Below, piece after piece: positions 1 through 6,818 of a DNA stretch of 64,000 nucleotides. A program made the position numbers and the translations under genes. This stretch comes from Hyaloperonospora brassicae. Taxonomy: Eukaryota > Oomycota > Peronosporomycetes > Peronosporales > Peronosporaceae. A model generated the notes under the pieces. It had not been told where the DNA came from and ran no database searches. It saw only the letters and a list, made by a program, of their open reading frames with translations. Location: contig CANTFL010000089.1 in NCBI GenBank assembly GCA_947650285.1, positions 62,001-126,000 of the forward strand. Reading direction: 5' to 3'. The stretch's first letter is position 1. Every line of letters begins with the position of its first letter.

Positions 1-429
1 ATTACGGTGTTCATGCAAGGGCTCGCAGAAGGGCCCGTCAGGAGCCACCTGTTCCGCCTTGAGCTGAATACGCTTGAAGAAGCGATATCAGCCGCGGAAC
101 AGGAAGACTTTAGCATGAGACAGGCTCATGCTAGCTCAAACTCTTACCGTCCACCGAGACGACAAGAGATCGGAGGTCCAGAACCAATGGACCTCTGTTA
201 TGTTGAGAGCGAGAGACCTCGCTCTACAAGCAACAAGCGATTGCAGAGGTGCAATCGCTGTCAGAAGTTAGGGCACTACGCATACGAGTGTAGTGCTCCG
301 CGCCCAGTACCAAACAGTACAGAGCGAAATGGACGACCATTCGCCAGAAAGGGAAATGGGCGTGGGTCCAGCGCTGTTGCGAAGCCGCAACAGCGAGACG
401 GGCCATCAAAAAATGGTCGGGGTCAGTAG
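1..429 (+). CDS. gag: Gag, C-terminal part with CCHC zinc knuckle (partial)
   Basis: Structural (capsid/nucleocapsid) protein of the Gypsy element, open from base 1 in frame 1 and ending at TAG 427-429. It aligns with the last ~143 residues of the complete 384-residue Gag of copy 2 (22557-23711). A single CCHC knuckle (C-x2-C-x4-H-x4-C) lies at 250-291, preceded by a capsid-type helical stretch and followed by a basic Arg/Lys/Gly-rich tail expected to bind RNA. The last codons overlap the -1 frameshift signal at 408-447. The missing N-terminus is due only to the window edge. Confidence 0.9.
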   Translation: MTVFMQGLAEGPVRSHLFRLELNTLEEAISAAEQEDFSMRQAHASSNSYRPPRRQEIGGPEPMDLCYVESERPRSTSNKRLQRCNRCQKLGHYAYECSAPRPVPNSTERNGRPFARKGNGRGSSAVAKPQQRDGPSKNGRGQ

Positions 430-447
430 GGGCGGAGCGCCCTACTG
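408..447 (+). promoter_or_regulatory. Probable -1 programmed ribosomal frameshift signal between gag and pol
   Basis: Slippery heptamer A AAA AAT at 408-414, phased correctly with the Gag codons (X XXY YYZ), a 9-nt spacer (415-423), then a perfect 8-bp stem 424-431/440-447 with an 8-nt loop. The gag stop TAG (427-429) is inside the stem. Pol is open in the -1 frame across this site and has no ATG at its start. Copy 2 keeps the same layout (22539-22578, - strand) with one substitution in the loop only. Recoding itself is inferred; the hairpin could also belong to the element-wide hairpin pattern. Confidence 0.7.
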
Positions 448-479
448 ATCCAGCAACCTCAAGAGAATTTGCAAACCTC

Positions 480-1259
480 TTGACGAAAGTTGCTCCAGAT
501 ACACAATCATTGTGTGTCTCTGCACCTGGTGATGACGTTTCGCTCATCACCTTGAAGTTGGAAGCGACAAATGACTTGTCGCTTCGTGCCCTAGTAGACT
601 GTGGGGCGTCGAACAACTTTGTTCGTCGCCAGTCACTAGAGGGTCGTAGGCTCAAGTTCGTTGAGCGCGACATTCCCCTCACAAGGATGACGGTGCGCCT
701 TGCAACAGGCGCATCGATAACCGTTGAGAAACGTGTAGTAGGAATCCACTACACGTTAGAGGGCGAGCAGTACGATGATGATTTCATCGTACTAGATCTG
801 GATGACAAATTTGATGTCATCCTGGGATTACCTTGGCTCAGAAAATACGAGCCAAGGGTGAGCTGGCAGCATCGATCCGTGAAGATGCCTGCTGCTTGTT
901 CATCAGATGGCCATCTGATGAACATCTTGGAGCGTCCACAAGCGTGTGGATGTTCTGCGAGTGAGTGCGATGGCCTCACTTGCGGTACGGTCGTTAGCAC
1001 GACTGCACAAGGTCACAGTGTAGTTGATCACTACACTGTGGAGCAAGCTCCCGGCGGCTGTACAGAAGTACAGGCTGCGCCGAAGGTCCACCACTCGAAT
1101 AAGTCGAGTGGACCGGGACATGGATGCATGCCTAGCGGGCAGCATCTTAGAAGAAAGAAATCCGTTGCCCCCAAGGGGCAACATGAAAATCCTAGGTCGA
1201 CTGGAGAGTCGACCGTAGAGGATCGGTGCCTGACTGTGGTTGCACAGCCACAGTCGTAA
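480..1259 (+). pseudogene. pol: Pol, N-terminal part: retroviral-type aspartic protease, cut off by a premature stop
   Basis: Protease that would mature Gag-Pol. The active-site triad appears as D-C-G-A-S with the Asp codon at 597-599, and the second family hallmark is V-I-L-G-L-P-W-L near 820-840. The frame is open upstream into the gag overlap and lacks an ATG, in keeping with entry by -1 frameshifting. TAA at 1257-1259 ends it; copy 2 has GAA there and reads straight on into reverse transcriptase, so this is a single-base nonsense change private to copy 1. Residues after the protease form a linker with no recognised domain. Confidence 0.85.
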
Positions 1260-4200
1260 GACGTCGAGGGAATAAGTCCCCACGTACTTGAGGATGGAAT
1301 TCCTCAAGAGTCACTTGCTGAGGGATCAGGTCCTCATCAACCTGTGGAAGAAAGTTCCCAGGAAGAAACCGAGACGTTGAACGTCTTGGTTAATGACGGA
1401 TCAAGCGTAGGCGCCTATGCGCTTGATCTGATTGTGCCTCCGAAGTTAACTTCGGAGATAACTCAGTTGCCAACGCTAGAACCGAAACGGTTCTTGCGTG
1501 ATCTGCGTAGTGGCAAAGTCAAGCAGATCTGCATACTCTTCACGGAGGATGAGTATGTGGCCGATATTCGGTCGGCTACAGTATTTGCTGATAACGAACG
1601 GGTTCTCAGCAGCTCATCGATGGACGAAAGTGTCCTCGATGAGAAGACTCGGATTGAGCGATACACGTCTCAATCCTGGGAGTCACTTCAGGCAAATCCT
1701 TTGTATAAGGATTTGATCGAATTCAGGGATGTGTTCCCTGAATCCGTACCTTGCGAGTTGCCTAAAGACAAAGGCACTCGACACGAGATCGAGCTCAAAC
1801 CGGGCTCGAAGTACTGTGTCATGAAGCAGTGGCCACTGCCTCGTGAACAAGTACTAGCGATCGACAAGTTCTTTGCCGATCGCTTAGCAGCGGGCCATGT
1901 GAGGGAATCAACATCCCCTCACAGCTCTCCAACCTTCTGTGTGCGAAAGGCCACAGGAGGGTGGCGGATAGTGCACGCATTCAACAAGTTGAATGCTGCA
2001 ACGGTACCGGCTCAGACGCCGATACCGAGGAAGGACGTAATCATAGATGGTATGTCAAAGAGTACCATCTTTTCGTCCATGGATCTGATGGATGGATTCT
2101 ATCAGATCCTGATGCGTGAACGGGACGTCCCGTTCACAGCAGTGAGTACCCCCAGCGGGATGCTGTGGGAGTGGCTAGTGATGCCACAGGGGCTGAGTAA
2201 TGCCCCTGCAACATTCAACAGATGTGTAACAAATCTGTTGAGACCGGTGCGAGACTTCGCACCGAGTTACTTCGACGATGTGTTCGTCCATAGCCGGGCT
2301 ATGGACGGGAAGACGGACGTTGAAGTTCACAGAACTCACGTTCGTCAGGTTCTCCAACTTATGCGCAAGCATAAGTTGTACGCCAACCTCAAGAAGTGTA
2401 TATTCGCGGCTAGCGAAATACCACTTCTTGGGTGCATCGTGGGGAAACACGGCGTACGCCCTGATCCCGAAAAGATCAAGGCGATCACCGACTGGCCAGT
2501 GCCAGTCGATGTCAAGGGACTTCGAAAGTTCCTTGGTCTTGCGGCGTACTTGCACAAGTACTCGCGCAACTACGCCGAGATGACGGTACATCTTTCTTGC
2601 TTGCTCAAGAAAAATGTCAAGTGGTCATGGAACGCTGAGTGCCAGCGTTCCTTTGAAGGTATCAAGCAAAGCTTGATGCAATCGCCGATCTTGGCGATTG
2701 CAGATCAGGACAGACCATTTCATGTGGTCTGTGACGCCAGCGATTTCGCAATCGGCTGTGCGTTAATGCAGTTCGATGCAGATGGCGCGGAGCGCGTCAT
2801 CTGTTATCAATCGCGTCAGCTGCAAGCAGCTGAGCGTAATTACCCAGTGCATGACAAGGAACTCCTTGCCATGAAATACGCACTGGCTAAATTTCGCGTC
2901 TATCTCTTGGGAGATAGACCGTTTGTTGTCTACACGGACCATGCGTCATTACGCACGGCCGTAAACAGCCCACACATCTCGCAAAGAATGGCGAGGTGGC
3001 TGTCTTTCTTCGCGGAGTATAACTTCTCCGTGGAGTATAAACCGGGACGACTCAATGTCGTCGCGGATGCTCTTTCGCGCCGGCCCGATTTCGAGCCGGA
3101 CGCGCAATCCAACAGTGAGGACAAGCCCACTGTTGCGACACTGTCAGTCAGTGTCCCGTCGTCAAGTTTACTTGACGACGTACGAAAGGCATACGCGGAA
3201 GATAAGGATCTTCTGCGATTGATGGATCATCTGGTGAATCCATCCAGTAAATCCATGAGGGATTTACCGGCTTTGTACCGATCCTCATCGGATCGGTATA
3301 GTACACGCAACGGATTGCTGTACTATACAGCTGTTGCCGACGACACGCCTCGTGTCGTCGTACCCGCTCATCATGATTTGCGATTGCGCATCATGTATGA
3401 GTGTCACGATGCCCCAACAAGCGGCCATCGTGGTAGAGAAAAGACTTACCTCACGGTAAGTCGCGACTTTTACTGGCCCCGCCAGTATCAGTTTGTTCGC
3501 AAGTACATCCGTGCTTGCGAAGTATGTCAACGAGTGAAGCCTAGTCCTTCATCCCGTGCGCCATTGCAGCCTCTGCCTGTTCCGACAGAGTGCTGGCAGT
3601 CCGTTTCAATGGACTTCGTCTTCGGGTTTCCCGAAGACGCTCACAAGAATAATGGTATTCTTGTGTTTGTGGACCGATTCAGCAAGATGGTCCATCTTGC
3701 TGCTGTCCCTGAGTCAATCAAGGCTCAAGGTTGTGCTCGTGTCTTTCTAGACACGGTCTTTAGACTCCACGGGTTACCCCGTGAACTCGTATCCGACCGT
3801 GACCCTCGGTTCACGGCGGAATTTTGGCAAACCGTGTCCCGTACTCTCGGAACACGATTGAAGATGTCCACTTCTGACCATCCAGAAACAGATGGTCAGA
3901 CGGAACGTGCGAACCGTGTCCTCGAAGAGATTCTTCGAGGATATGTCCACTCGTTTCCGAGTTGGAGCGAATTCCTACCCATGGTGGAATTCGCCATCAA
4001 TAATTCGGTGCATGCTTCAACACAGCACACACCGTTTTACGTGAATGGCCTACGCCATCCACGTGTGCCCACCCTTCTAGAGTGTGAATCTTGGATAAGG
4101 GGGGGAGGGACTCGCTCGAGCAAAAACCGTTCTGGCTCTTGCTCATCACGTGTCGACGCAAACGTCGTCACGTATGATGCCGATGTCGATCAAGTCGACA

Positions 4201-5324
4201 TCGATGAAGAAGATCATCTCAATAATAGCGAAGACGCTATTATTGATTCGGATGATGATGACGATGCTGGTATATTCAGCATCGTCAACGATTATGCCAG
4301 CGAGGAAGAAGACAACCTCGCTGAAGAAGAGAGCAATCTCTTAGCAGTGCGCACGCAGCGCACTGCTAAACAAAACAAAGAGTCAGCAGAGAACTTCCTG
4401 CTGACTCGAGAAGCGGTAGTCCGTTTCGTTCAGGACTCCATCGCAAATGCGGTGGACCGTCAGAAACGGAACGCAGACAAGAATGGAAGAGCAAATGTTC
4501 TTTCATTTAAGGTTAATGACCTAGTACTACTGTCAACGGTAAACCTACCTGGACATGCAGTCACTAGTGTCGGCAGTAGTAAACTACTGCCGAAATACAT
4601 TGGGCCATTTCGAGTGTTGCATCGCAAGGGCAATGCATACACACTCGAATTGCCACGTAGGATGCGCACGCATCCTACGTTTTACGTGGGGAGGCTTAGG
4701 TCGTACTGTCAGTACGGGCCTTCTTCTTCCGATGAAGATAGCCCCCACGTTCAAGAACATCCATCAAGTTCTTGCGTTCGCGCTCCAGACGATCCGTCTG
4801 GTCGCGCAGATATGATACCTCGGTATTCAACCGAGTTATCTCTCCGCGAGCTGTCGCCAGCTCGCCGAAAAGGGAGCGGACATCCCGCTCGACCTGAAGC
4901 TGCGCCGTGGCATAATCGGCGCGATCCCTCGCCCGATCAGCCTCGTGATCCTTGCGGTTCTTCCGCACGGTGTCGGTCAAAGCGTAGCGTCGGTCGCGCT
5001 CGTGCTTCAAGTCATCGCGCAATTCATCGATTGCGCGATCCATCTCGTAAGGGTCGAGATGGTGGGCCTGGGGTTCTGGAGGAGGTCTTTCCTCCTCCAC
5101 CACATCCTTTGGTGGATGCTCACGGTGATCAACGCTTTCTAGTGGAGCGTATCTTGAATCACCGTGACGATTCAGGATCAAGGACGAGCTACCTCGTCCA
5201 GTGGCGGGGGTATCCACCCTCTTGGAACAGCTGGGAGCCCCGCTCTCAGCTGTTAATGGATGTTGAAGGTCTCGTCCACCAGTATGACGAGACCCATCCG
5301 ATGAGTCCTCGGGCCCATCGGTAA
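1260..5324 (+). CDS. pol: Pol: reverse transcriptase, RNase H, integrase, acidic insert, GPY/F module, chromodomain
   Basis: Polyprotein that copies element RNA into DNA and inserts it. Domains in order: RT with catalytic YFDD at 2268-2279; RNase H with its first Asp at 2733-2735; integrase with an N-terminal HHCC zinc finger (about 3365-3540) and a catalytic D(61)D(35)E triad at codons 3612, 3795 and 3903; an Asp/Glu-rich segment (about 4165-4345); a GPF motif near 4600-4615; a chromodomain from about 5133 to 5290. The frame is open from 1260, just after the stop at 1257-1259. About 1.35 kb separate the integrase Glu and the end. The last 629 bp are also coding on the opposite strand. The acidic insert between integrase core and GPY/F is unusual. 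Confidence 0.93.
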   Translation, partial: DVEGISPHVLEDGIPQESLAEGSGPHQPVEESSQEETETLNVLVNDGSSVGAYALDLIVPPKLTSEITQLPTLEPKRFLRDLRSGKVKQICILFTEDEYVADIRSATVFADNERVLSSSSMDESVLDEKTRIERYTSQSWESLQANPLYKDLIEFRDVFPESVPCELPKDKGTRHEIELKPGSKYCVMKQWPLPREQVLAIDKFFADRLAAGHVRESTSPHSSPTFCVRKATGGWRIVHAFNKLNAATVPAQTPIPRKDVIIDGMSKSTIFSSMDLMDGFYQILMRERDVPFTAVSTPSGMLWEWLVMPQGLSNAPATFNRCVTNLLRPVRDFAPSYFDDVFVHSRAMDGKTDVEVHRTHVRQVLQLMRKHKLYANLKKCIFAASEIPLLGCIVGKHGVRPDPEKIKAITDWPVPVDVKGLRKFLGLAAYLHKYSRNYAEMTVHLSCLLKKNVKWSWNAECQRSFEGIKQSLMQSPILAIADQDRPFHVVCDASDFAIGCALMQFDADGAERVICYQSRQLQAAERNYPVHDKELLAMKYALAKFRVYLLGDRPFVVYTDHASLRTAVNSPHISQRMARWLSFFAEYNFSVEYKPGRLNVVADALSRRPDFEPDAQSNSEDKPTVATLSVSVPSSSLLDDVRKAYAEDKDLLRLMDHLVNPSSKSMRDLPALYRSSSDRYSTRNGLLYYTAVADDTPRVVVPAHHDLRLRIMYECHDAPTSGHRGREKTYLTVSRDFYWPRQYQFVRKYIRACEVCQRVKPSPSSRAPLQPLPVPTECWQSVSMDFVFGFPEDAHKNNGILVFVDRFSKMVHLAAVPESIKAQGCARVFLDTVFRLHGLPRELVSDRDPRFTAEFWQTVSRTLGTRLKMSTSDHPETDGQTERANRVLEEILRGYVHSFPSWSEFLPMVEFAINNSVHASTQHTPFYVNGLRHPRVPTLLECESWIRGGGTRSSKNRSGSCSSRVDANVVTYDADVDQVDIDEEDHLNNSEDAIIDSDDDDDAGIFSIVNDYASEEEDNLAEEESNLLAVRTQRTAKQNKESAENFLLTREAVVRFVQDSIANAVDRQKRNADKNGRANVLSFKVNDLVLLSTVNLPGHAVTSVGSSKLLPKYIGPFRVLHRKGNAYTLELPRRMRTHPTFYVGRLRSYCQYGPSSSDEDSPHVQEHPSSSCVRAPDDPSGRADMIPRYSTELSLRELSPARRKGSGHPARPEAAPWHNRRDPSPDQPRDPCGSSARCRSKRSVGRARASSHRAIHRLRDPSRKGRDGGPGVLEEVFPPPPHPLVDAHGDQRFLVERILNHRDDSGSRTSYLVQWRGYPPSWNSWEPRSQLLMDVEGLVHQYDETHPMSPRAHR

Positions 5325-6300
5325 ACACGCGCCCTAGGCGCTTGTAGACGGATTGCAAGTTTGCAATCGCGTCACGCATCTCCTCCGAGAGATGTGCCCT
5401 TCCCCAGGGCGAACTTAGGGAGTACACATCCCTATGTGCACGCTGCGAGTTGTCAACACAACTCGCACAAGGGTCTCCCCGTGTGAGGCAAGGAATGCCT
5501 GCCTCGCTCGATAAACAATGCAACCGGTACCTAGCACCGGTTGGCGTTCGCCTTTCGAACCTGAGGCGTGTTGCCTCAAGTTTCTTGAGCCACCCTTCTC
5601 GTCCAAAATTCTTTACGTTTTGGACGAACGCGTTCCACGCAGCCAAAAGCGATGTTTTGTCACGCTTTTGGTTGCTATTGTACCATCGATGTCTAAGGAA
5701 GACATCGAGATAAAAATCTTCTTCAGCGCGAAAGTTCTTCGCGCTAGGACTCAAGCCGTGAAGCTCGGTTGCATCGAATAAGGGTATTCGATGGTGTTGG
5801 CCTGTCTCGTGAGACAGGCTATTGATGAGTTGTTCGGGCAAACGCCACGGCTTCAACTCATCACGCTTCACAGTGGTACCCTTGTCGGCACCACGGCTCC
5901 CAGATTGACGACGGCTCGCGCCATCGTCAACACGCTCGTGCGAAGACGCACGAGCCGGCGGTGGTGAAGAATAGAACTCACCACCCTGATCATCGTCATC
6001 ACTGCCGAACAGACTGTGATGCGAATCACGAGTCCGTTCGTTCGGCAGTGGCCTTGGCGAATACTGAGGCGTCGCCGGTGAGCGAGACGCCTCTGGAGCA
6101 TTGCCCGAGTCAGACACGTCTGACTCGCCAGAGTAGATGACCTCCACATCGGGGTCATCATACGCACGCGGCGTGATACCGCGTGCACCTGCAGCACCTG
6201 TTGCTGCAGGCGAAGAAGGGGCGGCAGACGACGAAGCGTCTGCCGCAGAGGCTTGCACAGCACCAGGCTGTGTGGGTCTTGAGTCACCTCGCATAGACAT
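4696..6300 (-). CDS. Antisense ORF (aORF) of the Gypsy element, 534 aa, unknown function
   Basis: Starts ATG at 6300 and ends at 4696, overlapping the last 629 bp of pol (aORF residues ~326-534 lie opposite the chromodomain region). Not recognised as a known family. Residues 1-140 are low-complexity, Ser/Pro/Ala-rich and acidic. A conserved core (about 145-325) contains a possible metal-binding C-x8-C-x6-C-x2-C (C262, C271, C278, C281). Residues ~418-518 form a charged, predicted coiled coil. The C-terminus (523-530) is a basic nuclear-localisation-like patch. Copy 2 encodes the same 534 residues with scattered substitutions and no stop. Antisense ORFs in this place are known from some plant Gypsy elements; an accessory or regulatory role is inference. 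Confidence 0.75.
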   Translation of the reverse strand: MSMRGDSRPTQPGAVQASAADASSSAAPSSPAATGAAGARGITPRAYDDPDVEVIYSGESDVSDSGNAPEASRSPATPQYSPRPLPNERTRDSHHSLFGSDDDDQGGEFYSSPPPARASSHERVDDGASRRQSGSRGADKGTTVKRDELKPWRLPEQLINSLSHETGQHHRIPLFDATELHGLSPSAKNFRAEEDFYLDVFLRHRWYNSNQKRDKTSLLAAWNAFVQNVKNFGREGWLKKLEATRLRFERRTPTGARYRLHCLSSEAGIPCLTRGDPCASCVDNSQRAHRDVYSLSSPWGRAHLSEEMRDAIANLQSVYKRLGRVFTDGPEDSSDGSRHTGGRDLQHPLTAESGAPSCSKRVDTPATGRGSSSLILNRHGDSRYAPLESVDHREHPPKDVVEEERPPPEPQAHHLDPYEMDRAIDELRDDLKHERDRRYALTDTVRKNRKDHEADRARDRADYATAQLQVERDVRSLFGELATARGEITRLNTEVSYLRDQTDRLERERKNLMDVLERGGYLHRKKKARTDSTT

Positions 6301-6316
6301 GCTAGCTATGCGAGGT
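6286..6316 (-). promoter_or_regulatory. Hairpin over the antisense ORF start codon
   Basis: Perfect 11-bp inverted repeat 6286-6296/6306-6316 with a 9-nt loop. The aORF ATG (6298-6300) lies in the loop. It could affect initiation of an antisense transcript, or be one more member of the hairpin series. Confidence 0.5.
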
Positions 6317-6415
6317 CAAGCGGAAAGTGAGTGGAACGGACCAAACAAGTACTCCCTGTCCCAATGGTGGCCAACGGGTGGCCTCCATATTTCGATAGTC
6401 ATACGGTGACTATCA

Positions 6416-6430
6416 GTTAAGGGGGGGTGA
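6416..6430 (+). promoter_or_regulatory. Polypurine tract, plus-strand priming site
   Basis: GTTAAGGGGGGGTGA directly abuts the 3' LTR start at 6431. The same sequence abuts the 3' LTR of copy 2 in the opposite orientation. Confidence 0.85.
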
Positions 6431-6818
6431 TGTAACGGGGCAGCCCGTTACATGATATTGTCACTTAAGGAAAGTGACAATAAAGAATATAAGATGGATA
6501 TTCTTTAAACAATATCACCAAAGTGGTGATATTGAAGGGTCGACCAAAGGGTCTGTTCATTGGTTGATATCGTGATGATATCAACCCACCAATCGCCGCA
6601 AGACGCGCGCAATGAGTGGTGACGAGACGTCACCATACATGCAGTTATATTAGTATAATTGAATTAAGTCAAACGAAGAGACAGTAGTTTAAAGACTTAA
6701 TTCATTAATATAACAGTTCTACTTTTACCCTACCTACGCTTCCTCGCTTGCCACGTGTACGTCTGTCGGGGCACTCAAAACCCTTGCGTTAAGTTACGCA
6801 AGGGTGTGCCCCGTTACA
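6431..6818 (+). repeat. 3' LTR of Gypsy family A, copy 1 (388 bp)
   Basis: Begins TGTAACGGGG and ends CCCCGTTACA, a perfect 10-bp terminal inverted repeat containing the TG...CA ends. It matches the 391-bp LTRs of copy 2. Inside are stacked hairpins, for example 6458-6466/6472-6480, 6510-6519/6525-6534 and 6562-6571/6577-6586. An AATAAA lies at 6479-6484. Flank 6819-6823 (CCGTG) should be the target duplication, but its partner is outside the window. Confidence 0.93.

Larger units (their letters stand above)
1..6818 (+). mobile_element. Ty3/Gypsy chromodomain LTR retrotransposon, family A, copy 1 (5' truncated by window edge)
   Basis: In order on the + strand: end of gag with a CCHC knuckle, protease, reverse transcriptase, RNase H, integrase, GPY/F-like module, chromodomain, then a long antisense ORF, a polypurine tract and a 388-bp 3' LTR. 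The 5' LTR and most of gag lie left of the window. The internal order PR-RT-RH-IN defines Ty3/Gypsy, and the chromodomain puts it in the chromovirus-like group. It is highly similar to the complete copy at 16164-24146. The only clear coding defect seen is a stop codon at 1257-1259, so it is a recent, nearly intact insertion. Confidence 0.95.

Noticed and set aside
408..447. Readthrough of the gag TAG, instead of frameshifting, as the route to pol
   Set aside because: Pol is in the -1 frame relative to gag and the gag frame meets further stops soon after 429, so readthrough alone would not reach pol.
3110..3360. Regular hairpins as a CRISPR array, tRNA cluster or tandem repeat
   Set aside because: Stem sequences differ from one hairpin to the next, there are no repeated units or spacers, and the region encodes RNase H and integrase.
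4150..4344. Met/Ser-rich small ORF in the acidic region of pol
   Set aside because: A +1 shadow of the integrase C-terminal region, also open in copy 2 only because of its frameshift.
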